DNA of 28,147 nt, taken from assembly GCA_045613985.1 (NCBI GenBank), contig JAZLCA010000015.1, forward strand, positions 1 through 28,147, written 5' to 3'. Each line of letters opens with the position of its first letter. The first letter of the stretch is position 1. Position numbers and translations under genes: made by a program. The notes beneath the pieces were generated by a model. That model had not been told where the DNA came from, did not search any database, and worked only from the letters and a program-made list of their open reading frames with translations. Source of the stretch: SIG644 sp045613985. GTDB lineage: Bacteria; Bacillota; Clostridia; Oscillospirales; CAG-272. Below are positions 21,982-28,147 of this stretch, piece by piece.

Positions 21982-22725
21982 TCAATCCACAACTGAGTTG
22001 TTAAAAGGTGTCGCTGTGCGGCGCACATCGTCACGGAAGTTGGATTCCTCCAACCGTTTTCTCAAATGTGCCGTCGGATAATCCACGTGCTTCAGGGTGG
22101 GAACGCCGTCCGTTACCGTGATATAGTCTGCGCCCGTTGTCCAAGCATTGGGGCCCAGGCGATAATGCACGCTGCCGGGGTTGATATACATTTCATTCTT
22201 TGCCGCCTGCAAAGTGTAGCAGTTATGAGAATGTCCCAAAAGGAGTCGGCGCACAGGCTGGTCACTGTTCCCCACAAACCTTTCCCACAACTCCGAAAAG
22301 GCAGGGATGGTGCGATACTGGCCCAACAGCTCGCGCACTGCGTTTTCACGCTCGCGCGGGTCGATCGCATGGCGCATACAATAAGTGATACCGTCAAATT
22401 CAGCAATCTGTGTTTCGGGCAGCGCACGAAGCCAAGCAATATCCTCTTCGGTCAGCTGATTGATGCTGTAAGTGGCAAAATTCGTCTCCTTGCCCTTCTC
22501 TTCGCGATGTCCTGCATCGAAATGTTCAAGGATTTCCAGATCGTGATTACCATGGACACAAATGACGTTGTGTTCTTGCATCCATGCAATGACCTCATGG
22601 GGATGGAACCCCCAGTCAATGATGTCTCCCGCGCACATGATGGCATCGGCATCCGACTCTGCGGCCCAAACGGCATGAAGGGCATCGATGCTGGCATGGA
22701 CATCTGAAATGAGCAACAGCTTCAT
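21982..22725 (-). CDS. Metallophosphoesterase, paralogue B
   Basis: A 247-residue calcineurin-like phosphoesterase of the YfcE/MJ0936 type. Metal-binding motifs are Asp8-x-His10 (SDVHAS), GDIIDWG (33-39), GNHD (59-62), a later His in YCMRHAI and GHSH in LLLGHSHNCY. The family cleaves phosphodiesters or monoesters; the substrate is unknown. The ATG at 22725 has an AAAGGAG site 5 bases upstream; an in-frame TTG five codons further up overlaps that site. It is clearly related to the next gene over its whole length and follows it by 11 bases. Confidence 0.9.
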   Translation of the reverse strand: MKLLLISDVHASIDALHAVWAAESDADAIMCAGDIIDWGFHPHEVIAWMQEHNVICVHGNHDLEILEHFDAGHREEKGKETNFATYSINQLTEEDIAWLRALPETQIAEFDGITYCMRHAIDPRERENAVRELLGQYRTIPAFSELWERFVGNSDQPVRRLLLGHSHNCYTLQAAKNEMYINPGSVHYRLGPNAWTTGADYITVTDGVPTLKHVDYPTAHLRKRLEESNFRDDVRRTATPFNNSVVD

Positions 22726-22736
22726 GGTATCTCCTT

Positions 22737-23480
22737 TCAATCAACCGCCGAGCCCGAATATACCAGGGCAGGCGTTTGGATTTCTTTGGGAAAATGAGAA
22801 TTTTTGATCATCTCACGCAGATGAGCCGTCGGGTAATCCACGTGCTTCATAACGGGAATACCGTCAGTGATGGTGATATAGTCCGCGCCCTTTTCAACCG
22901 AATCGGGTCCTTTACGGTAGTGGGTACTGCCGGGATTGATGTACATTTCATTGGCGTAGGCACGCAGCAAAAAACAAATGTGCGAGTGTCCGATAACGAT
23001 GCGCTTTTCCTTTTGATCGTCACTTCCCACAAGCTCCCGCCACAATTCGCGAAAAGCGGGGATGGAGCGATATTCGCCCAGATATTGCTGAATGGTACTC
23101 TTGCGCTCGTGCAGAACGACCGAATGCTTCAGACAATAGGTGATACCGTCGTATTCCACCACGGCAATTTCAGGAAGCGCCCGCAACCAGGCCACATCCT
23201 CCGCGGTGGTGTGATTGATGCAGTGCGACATATAGGTCGTTTCTTCGCCCACCGGCTCCCGCACGCCCGAATCGTACTGCTTAAGAAATTCATGATCGTG
23301 GTTGCCGTAAACGACAACCGCATTTCTTTCTTTGAGCCAGGCGATCGTCTCGTGCGGATAAAATCCCCAGTCCACCACGTCGCCCACGCACAAAACGACG
23401 TCCGAGTCGGACTCCTTTTCCCAAACGGCATTGAGGGCATCAATGTTGGCGTGCAAATCAGAAATCACTAACAGCTTCAT
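22737..23480 (-). CDS. Metallophosphoesterase, paralogue A
   Basis: A 247-residue calcineurin-like phosphoesterase with SDLHANID, GDVVDWG, GNHDHEF, CLKHSVV and GHSHICF in the same positions as its neighbour, plus shared NEMYINPGS and GADYIT.TDG segments. The two differ mostly in residues 65-85 and at the C-terminus, so they may have separated in substrate after a tandem duplication. It lies 11 bases downstream of the oxidoreductase gene, in the same operon. The substrate is unknown. Confidence 0.9.
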   Translation of the reverse strand: MKLLVISDLHANIDALNAVWEKESDSDVVLCVGDVVDWGFYPHETIAWLKERNAVVVYGNHDHEFLKQYDSGVREPVGEETTYMSHCINHTTAEDVAWLRALPEIAVVEYDGITYCLKHSVVLHERKSTIQQYLGEYRSIPAFRELWRELVGSDDQKEKRIVIGHSHICFLLRAYANEMYINPGSTHYRKGPDSVEKGADYITITDGIPVMKHVDYPTAHLREMIKNSHFPKEIQTPALVYSGSAVD

Positions 23481-23491
23481 AATAGCTTCCC

Positions 23492-24577
23492 TTACTGAGG
23501 ATCAATCACGCCTGCGTCGTCCAGTACGACGGGGGCGCCCAAGCGGTCGGATTCAAATGCCGCCTCCATAATTTTCATCACACGCATCAGCTGAGGATGA
23601 GTAATGAGTTGCTTCTCTTCACCGTTGATGGCGCAAACAAAATTGCGATAGAAATCATGTACGTCGGATGCAGGACGCTCGATCTTGCTTTCAACCGTCG
23701 TCTTTTCGTCGCGGGGGGCCATCGTCTTGGTCAGACCTGCGGCGGTAACCACGGGCTTAACGTCCTTTTCGCTCCAGTCCTTGCAAGCGACAATGCGGGT
23801 ATCCTCGCGCCAGTCGTTGATGATAGCAGCGCCGTCGGTGCCCGTCATATAGAATCTGGGCATAGCAATAAAGTGGGAGGTACCTACCTCAATTCTGGCC
23901 GTCACGCCGCCCTCAAAATAAAGGTCGAGCTGGAAGCCGTCGTCTACTTCGTCGTTGGTGATGTGGTCGCAACGGCAGTATACACGTTCGATCTTTCGGT
24001 CGTTAACGATGCCGACCATCTGGTCGATCAAATGCACACCCCAGTCAAGGATCATACCGCCGCCGTGCTCCTTTTTGCCTCTCCAGTCGCCGGGGATACC
24101 GCGCGAGCCCTGAATACGCGATTCAACATTGAACACGCGGCCGAGAACGTCGGAGGAGTAAGCCTGCTTCATCATCAAATAGTCCACGTCCCAGCGGCGG
24201 TTCTGGTGAGTGGTAAACAAACGGTTGTATTTGGCCGACGCATCAAAAATCTCCTGTAAATCCTCCGAGGACAGCGTAACCGGTTTTTCACTGATGACGT
24301 GCTTTCCTGCCGCCATGGCCTCAATCGCCAACGGCTTGTGCAGTTCGTTGGGAACCGCAATGGTAACAAAATCGACCCTCGGGTCATCCAGAACTGCCTG
24401 CCAGGACTCATAGGCATGAATGCCGGCTTGCTCTGCCGCCTCGTTTCGTTCGGGCTTGATATCGTAAACGCCAAGCAGATTGACAGCGTCACTTTCTTTC
24501 AGATAGCGGGTGTGCCAGCCACCCATACCGCCGTAACCAATGACGACGCCATTTCGTTTAGTCGTTATCTTTCTCAT
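23492..24577 (-). CDS. Gfo/Idh/MocA family oxidoreductase
   Basis: A 361-residue NAD(P)-dependent sugar or inositol dehydrogenase-like protein. The Rossmann motif is GYGGMGGWH near the start; EKPVTLS holds the conserved catalytic-site lysine, and DWGVHLIDQM the conserved His of the C-terminal alpha/beta domain. The ATG at 24577 follows AAAGGAG by 8 bases; the frame is open to 24607 without a site. Family members act on myo-inositol, glucose derivatives or UDP-sugars, and the exact substrate cannot be read. It leads an operon with two phosphoesterases and a lipoprotein esterase, suggesting carbohydrate or sugar-phosphate use. Confidence 0.92.
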   Translation of the reverse strand: MRKITTKRNGVVIGYGGMGGWHTRYLKESDAVNLLGVYDIKPERNEAAEQAGIHAYESWQAVLDDPRVDFVTIAVPNELHKPLAIEAMAAGKHVISEKPVTLSSEDLQEIFDASAKYNRLFTTHQNRRWDVDYLMMKQAYSSDVLGRVFNVESRIQGSRGIPGDWRGKKEHGGGMILDWGVHLIDQMVGIVNDRKIERVYCRCDHITNDEVDDGFQLDLYFEGGVTARIEVGTSHFIAMPRFYMTGTDGAAIINDWREDTRIVACKDWSEKDVKPVVTAAGLTKTMAPRDEKTTVESKIERPASDVHDFYRNFVCAINGEEKQLITHPQLMRVMKIMEAAFESDRLGAPVVLDDAGVIDPQ

Positions 24578-24637
24578 AGTATATTCTCCTTTGTCTGCGG
24601 CAAGCAATTATCATACCTGCCGTGATATCTTTTTTAG

Positions 24638-24666
24638 ATTATAGTATAAAATCACAAAAATTTCAA
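24638..24666 (-). promoter_or_regulatory. Promoter of the oxidoreductase-phosphoesterase-esterase operon
   Basis: TTGAAA (24661-24666) and TATAAT (24638-24643), spacer 17. Its -35 lies inside the inverted repeat at 24650-24681. Confidence 0.78.
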
Positions 24667-24681
24667 GTCATTTTTGTGATT
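24650..24681. repeat. Perfect 12-bp inverted repeat over the promoter -35
   Basis: AATCACAAAAAT (24650-24661) and ATTTTTGTGATT (24670-24681) are exact reverse complements with an 8-base spacer. It is AT-rich. It may be the rlmH terminator (TTTTAT follows on the minus strand), an operator for the downstream operon, or both. Confidence 0.65.
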
Positions 24682-24741
24682 TTTTAAGACAAACATTGCA
24701 AAGCGCGACCACATTTTGAGCGATGCGGACGTAACACTTGC

Positions 24742-25221
24742 TTATTTGTGGTATTTGGTTCCCTTCATGATGTTCATACAGCGATACAACACCTCGTACA
24801 GCACCACTCGGGCAAGCTGGTGTGGGAAAGTCAACTGCGAAAAGGACAGCTTCAGATCACACATCTGCTTGACAGCGGAAGAAATGCCGTGGGACGATCC
24901 AATGACAAGACAGATCTCGCTCGCCCTTGCGCTGACCTCATCAATACGAGCGGCCAGCTGCTCGGAAGAAAACTGCTTGCCCTCCACACACAGCGCAATC
25001 TTGTAGGCGCGCGGCGGCAGATATTCCTTCATCGCCTCCCCCTCAGCCTCTAAAGCCGAGGCGATCTGGGCAGGAGAGGGATCCTCAGGCAGCTTGCTCT
25101 CTTTGAGGTTGATCTCCTCAACGCGACAAAATCCGGAAAGCCGCTTTTTATATTCAGCCACGGCATCCCGCCAGTAGCCTTCTTTTAAGGTGCCTACGGT
25201 AATGATTCGAAGCGTCAGCAT
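24742..25221 (-). CDS. rlmH: 23S rRNA (pseudouridine-1915-N3)-methyltransferase RlmH
   Basis: RlmH methylates pseudouridine 1915 in helix 69 of 23S rRNA using S-adenosylmethionine. The 159-residue SPOUT-class protein has LRIITVGTLKEGYW at the start, the SAM-binding knot LVIGSSHGIS near residues 104-113 and the C-terminal LSFSQLTFPHQLARVVLYEVLYRCMNIMKGTKYHK, a family signature. It overlaps walJ by 7 bases, and the walJ-rlmH neighbourhood is common in Firmicutes. Confidence 0.96.
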   Translation of the reverse strand: MLTLRIITVGTLKEGYWRDAVAEYKKRLSGFCRVEEINLKESKLPEDPSPAQIASALEAEGEAMKEYLPPRAYKIALCVEGKQFSSEQLAARIDEVSARASEICLVIGSSHGISSAVKQMCDLKLSFSQLTFPHQLARVVLYEVLYRCMNIMKGTKYHK

Positions 25222-26033
25222 ATTCCCGCCTCCTCCTTTGTCCTGATTTGCATTTCAACCAAGCGGTCGGGCGCGGCCACGCAAACGTCAATATCTTCGC
25301 GTGCCAACGCCATCAACGTTTCGTTGTACGCTACGTCAGGCTCGTTGTTTTGTTCGCTCAAATGCGCCAGCATCAAGTGCCGCATCCCCTTCTCCGCCAA
25401 CTCGCTGGCGAGCGCGGCACAATCCTCGTTGGACAGATGCCCATAGCGGGACAAGATACGCTGTTTGATCAGGTAAGGATAAGGGCCGGTCAGCAACATA
25501 TCGGGATCGTGGTTGCTCTCCAGCACCACGCTCTCACAGCCCGAAAGCGCATCCCGCACCTCTTCTGTCACGTAGCCCAGGTCGGTCGCGTAGCCGATCT
25601 TATGTATCTTCCCTTGTTCATCCTCAACCTCCAAAAGATATCCCACCGAAAATTCGCTGTCGTGGGGAGTGATGAAGGAGCGCACCGTCACGTCGCCCAC
25701 CCGTTCGCAAAAGAGGGGCGTATGGCGACAAAGACACTGAAGCAGCGTCTCCGGCGCGCCGTGAGCGATGACCTGCGCCGTAGCCTCCACCGCGTGAACG
25801 GGCATGGGGTGATGCTTGATCAAAACGGGGAGCGCGGAGGTGTGGTCGCGGTGGTCGTGGGTGATAAAAACAGCGTTGATCGTCTCGATCGGACAGCCCG
25901 CTTCATCCAAAGCCCGCGTCAGAGCTTTGGCGTTTTTGCCCGCATCGATCAACAGGCGGGCGTGGGGAGTAACGATGAGAAACGCATTGCCTGATGAGCC
26001 GGAATACAGTGAAATAATGCGATAATGATTCAT
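25215..26033 (-). CDS. walJ: MBL-fold metallo-hydrolase WalJ/YycJ
   Basis: A 272-residue metallo-beta-lactamase-fold hydrolase. The metal motif HDHRDH (residues 59-64, from THDHRDHT), later H in ITPHDSEF, D in GYATDLGY and H in ESNHDPDML are present, with AHLSEQNN near the end. YycJ/WalJ stands near the WalRK two-component system in Bacillus and Streptococcus and has been linked to coordinating cell wall and DNA replication; its catalytic activity resembles a 5'-exonuclease. walRK is not in this window. The start follows the membrane protein gene by 15 bases. Confidence 0.93.
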   Translation of the reverse strand: MNHYRIISLYSGSSGNAFLIVTPHARLLIDAGKNAKALTRALDEAGCPIETINAVFITHDHRDHTSALPVLIKHHPMPVHAVEATAQVIAHGAPETLLQCLCRHTPLFCERVGDVTVRSFITPHDSEFSVGYLLEVEDEQGKIHKIGYATDLGYVTEEVRDALSGCESVVLESNHDPDMLLTGPYPYLIKQRILSRYGHLSNEDCAALASELAEKGMRHLMLAHLSEQNNEPDVAYNETLMALAREDIDVCVAAPDRLVEMQIRTKEEAGIC

Positions 26034-26048
26034 GAGCTTGTCCTTCGG

Positions 26049-26495
26049 TTACAGAATTTCCTTGAGCAATGCGATAGCATCGGCAAGGAAGTAGACGTAC
26101 AGCGCGTCTGCCAGCACGGTAACGATCAAGGGCAGGATCAGTGTCATCATCCAACGCGACGATTTGTCGCGCGCCGCCGCACGATCGATCATGGCCTGTC
26201 GTTCCTCCAAAGAAAGAGCCTCATCCAACATTTCAGGTGTCACTCCGCGAAGAGCAAAGCCTTGGTTGTAGACCACGTAGATGATCAGCAAAACGGCCGC
26301 AAGACCAAGGTAGACGAAGAAAATGGCGTTAAAACGCAAAGCAATGCAACCGTAATACAGCGCGAAAAACAAAATGGTGTTCATCAGCACAAGCAGTGCC
26401 GTTTTGGTGGCCTGCTTGCTGACCGGCTTACGGGCAGAACGGCGATTCAAGCCGTCGTTATCAATATCATAAGGGCTTTTGTTAAAAAAAGACAT
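26049..26495 (-). CDS. Small membrane protein of unknown function
   Basis: I do not recognise this 148-residue protein. A basic, asparagine-rich cytoplasmic start (SPYDIDNDGLNRRSARKPVSKQ) is followed by two close membrane segments (about residues 32-52 and 55-76), a charged helical loop (about 80-112, MLDEALSLEERQAMIDRAAARDKSSR) and a third long hydrophobic segment (about 114-142). The three-span layout with a soluble helical loop suggests a scaffold or accessory protein. It stands between galK and walJ with an AAGGAG site and short gaps, so it is cotranscribed. Confidence 0.85.
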   Translation of the reverse strand: MSFFNKSPYDIDNDGLNRRSARKPVSKQATKTALLVLMNTILFFALYYGCIALRFNAIFFVYLGLAAVLLIIYVVYNQGFALRGVTPEMLDEALSLEERQAMIDRAAARDKSSRWMMTLILPLIVTVLADALYVYFLADAIALLKEIL

Positions 26496-26510
26496 TGTTA
26501 CAATTTCTCC

Positions 26511-27788
26511 TTACACGTTCAGACAAGTCGCGCCGACGGTACGGATGTGGAGCACGCGGCAAGCCCCCTTGCCAAATACAGAATCCATAGCAATGCGAAA
26601 TTCCTCCACACGATCCAGCGCAACGTAAGCCTGAATGGTACCGGCAAAGCCCCCGCCGTGTACGCGGTGAGCCGCTGCCGGGAGAGATTCGCACAGGCAC
26701 AAAGCCAGCGACAGTCCCTGCTCTTTGACGTTAACCGTGGTATACACGTTTTGCAGATAGCAGAAAGAAGAACGTCCCGAGGCCGAAACACCTTCGAAAA
26801 AAGCATCCAGATTGCCCAACTTCAGCGCGGCAAGCATCCGAGCCACACGCTTGTTTTCGGCAAAGAAATGCAAAGCGCGCAATACGGCGCGGTCACCGTA
26901 AGAAGCGCGAAGAGCGCTTATGTTGGCCATCACGGCATCCTCGTCCGTCTCACGCAAAACCGTCTTGCCCAGCGCTGCGGCCACCGCTTTCATTTCGGCG
27001 GGAACGGCCGCGTAATCCGGCGTCAGATCGGCGTGGTTGCCCCCCGTATCGACGATGCAAAGGGCGTAGCCCGCTGCCGTCAGATCAAAGGGAATGGCCT
27101 CGACTACGGGAGCGGTCGGATCGGCAAAATCAATAGCAATGATGCCTCCTACTGCGCAGGCGCACTGGTCCATCAGACCGCAGGGCTTGCCGAAAAACAG
27201 GTTTTCTGCCCGCTGGGACAGCTTGGCGATCGTAATGGCATCCATGCTACCCTTGTTGTACAAATGATTGAAGATCGTACCGATCATAACCTCAAAGGCC
27301 GCCGAAGAAGACAGACCCGAGCCGCGAAGCACGTCCGAGGTCATCACAGCATCAAAACCGCCGATAGCATAGCCGTTTTCCGAAAAGCCGTTGGCCATGC
27401 CCGCCACAAGCGAAGCGGAGGTGCCAAAAAGATCAGCGTTGGGGGCTGCGGTTTGGTCGGGGGTGACGATCAATTCGTCAAATCCCTCGCTTGCCACCCG
27501 CATAATACCGTCTTCGCGGGCGGATGCCACCGCAATCACGTCCAGATCGATCGAACCCGCGATGACACAGCCGTGGTTGTGGTCAGTGTGATTGCCGGAA
27601 AGCTCGCTTCTGCCGGGGACAGAAAAGATCATGACTTGCCTGTCAGCACCATAGCGCGCCTCAAAGGTATCCAAAAGGGCCAACAGACGCGCCGCTTTGG
27701 CCGACAGGTCTGCGCCGTACAAGGCGGTCAAGGTTGCATCCGCACCGCCGCCCAAAATATATTGTTTCCATTCCGAAATAAGCTTCAT
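26511..27788 (-). CDS. galK: Galactokinase-family GHMP kinase
   Basis: A 425-residue GHMP kinase. The N-terminal galactokinase-like signature is PGRSELSGNHTDHN (58-71), the phosphate-binding motif GSGLSSSAA (156-164), LMDQCACAVGG resembles the catalytic region and VHGGGFAGTIQAYV is motif 3. Galactokinase phosphorylates galactose to galactose-1-phosphate in the Leloir pathway. Classical enzymes read GEHTDY at the sugar site; here it is GNHTDH, so Glu is replaced by Asn and Tyr by His. Substrate specificity is therefore uncertain and may be another sugar. No galT or galE is in the window. A strong promoter and AAGGAG site precede it. Confidence 0.85.
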   Translation of the reverse strand: MKLISEWKQYILGGGADATLTALYGADLSAKAARLLALLDTFEARYGADRQVMIFSVPGRSELSGNHTDHNHGCVIAGSIDLDVIAVASAREDGIMRVASEGFDELIVTPDQTAAPNADLFGTSASLVAGMANGFSENGYAIGGFDAVMTSDVLRGSGLSSSAAFEVMIGTIFNHLYNKGSMDAITIAKLSQRAENLFFGKPCGLMDQCACAVGGIIAIDFADPTAPVVEAIPFDLTAAGYALCIVDTGGNHADLTPDYAAVPAEMKAVAAALGKTVLRETDEDAVMANISALRASYGDRAVLRALHFFAENKRVARMLAALKLGNLDAFFEGVSASGRSSFCYLQNVYTTVNVKEQGLSLALCLCESLPAAAHRVHGGGFAGTIQAYVALDRVEEFRIAMDSVFGKGACRVLHIRTVGATCLNV

Positions 27789-27828
27789 ATCATGTACTCC
27801 TTACAGGGTAATTGTTGTTATCCTCCCT

Positions 27829-27857
27829 ATTTTATCACATTTTTGCCGATTTGACAA
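27829..27857 (-). promoter_or_regulatory. Promoter of the galK-walJ-rlmH operon
   Basis: TTGTCA (27852-27857) and TAAAAT (27829-27834), spacer 17, about 35 bases before the galK start. Confidence 0.78.
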
Positions 27858-27949
27858 CGGCTTTTGTGTGAATAAAACGGATTTTTAAGCAACAAAATGA
27901 TGAAGACGGAACTTTTTTCAATTCCTACGAAAAAACGCCAAAATTTTGC

Positions 27950-27978
27950 TTGACATCCGAGGCAGTTTGTGGTACAAT
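27950..27978 (+). promoter_or_regulatory. tRNA-Gln promoter
   Basis: TTGACA (27950-27955) and TACAAT (27973-27978), spacer 17, ending 19 bases before the tRNA. Confidence 0.88.
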
Positions 27979-27997
27979 AGTTGGCGCATGAAAATAT

Positions 27998-28074
27998 TGG
28001 GATATAGCCAAGCGGTAAGGCACCAGACTTTGACTCTGGCATTTTCGCTGGTTCGAATCCAGCTATCCCAGCCA
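27998..28074 (+). tRNA. tRNA-Gln (anticodon TTG)
   Basis: Acceptor stem TGGGATA/TATCCCA with discriminator G and encoded CCA. The anticodon stem CCAGA/TCTGG encloses CTTTGAC, anticodon TTG (UUG), reading CAA and CAG. The D-arm AGCC..GGTAAGGCA and T-arm GCTGG-TTCGAAT-CCAGC are normal. Confidence 0.97.
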
Positions 28075-28117
28075 TGATGAGTGTCTGATTTAGATGCAGG
28101 CACGAAAACAAGAGAAA

Positions 28118-28147
28118 AACGGAGATTTCGAGAGATTTCTCCGTTTT
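28118..28147 (+). terminator. tRNA-Gln terminator (reaches window end)
   Basis: AACGGAGA pairs with TCTCCGTT around TTTCGAGAGATT and is followed by TT at the window edge; the T-run is cut off. Confidence 0.75.

Noticed and set aside
26025..27854. 609-codon plus-strand open frame
   Set aside because: Antisense to galK and the small membrane protein gene; no SD or recognisable domain.
27827..28111. Minus-strand frame encoding AGIAGFEPAKMPESKSG
   Set aside because: This peptide is a known artefact of translating the complement of a tRNA gene; it covers tRNA-Gln.
1..28147. CRISPR array, insertion sequence, prophage or rRNA genes
   Set aside because: No regular spacer repeats, transposase, integrase or rRNA sequence was seen on either strand.

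Overview
The window is a piece of a low-to-medium GC, endospore-forming Clostridia chromosome (Firmicutes/Bacillota). The evidence is the Firmicutes-type gene order infC-rpmI-rplT, lon-ysxC and scpA-scpB, the sporulation genes spo0A and gerW, Gram-positive Shine-Dalgarno sequences (AAGGAG/GGAGG), many sigma-A promoters with 17-bp spacers, and Firmicutes riboswitches (preQ1-I, THF). The genus cannot be read from the sequence; an uncultured gut-type Clostridia is a reasonable guess.

Layout. (a) 1-1513, minus: start of a lactate dehydrogenase gene and the translation operon infC-rpmI-rplT, with an AUU start on infC and a transcription attenuator in its leader. (b) 1514-2134: a 600-bp intergenic region with 15-bp periodic repeats, a strong plus promoter, a foldable RNA and a terminator-like hairpin just before lon. 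(c) 2135-11877, plus: a long convergence-free gene string, lon, ysxC, NUDIX hydrolase, M50 peptidase, scpA, scpB, DUF2953 protein, gerW, D,D-carboxypeptidase, rluB-type pseudouridine synthase and a small unknown protein, closed by a terminator. (d) 11938-13748, plus: spo0A with a double dyad operator, followed by a separately promoted, broken, receiver-less gene made of two Spo0A effector domains. (e) 13773-15770, minus: a TlpA/ResA-like thioredoxin, a glycerol-1-phosphate dehydrogenase family protein and tRNA-Ser(GGA). (f) 15864-18468, minus: rny, and queT under a preQ1 riboswitch. (g) 18509-20610, plus: a THF riboswitch controlling folT-folC. (h) 20620-27857, minus: an operon of oxidoreductase, two paralogous metallophosphoesterases and a lipoprotein esterase, and an operon galK-like kinase, small membrane protein, walJ and rlmH. 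(i) 27950-28147, plus: tRNA-Gln(TTG).

How parts work together. queT and folT are substrate-binding S components of ECF transporters, each under the riboswitch for its own vitamin or precursor, and they are divergently transcribed about 40 bp apart; folC traps the imported folate as polyglutamate. The lon-to-rluB string mixes protein quality control, ribosome assembly, chromosome segregation and spore-related functions. The most unusual part is the spo0A locus: a strongly promoted tandem of two Spo0A DNA-binding domains sits directly behind spo0A, with an AUA where the start codon should be and a one-base frameshift in a T6 run.
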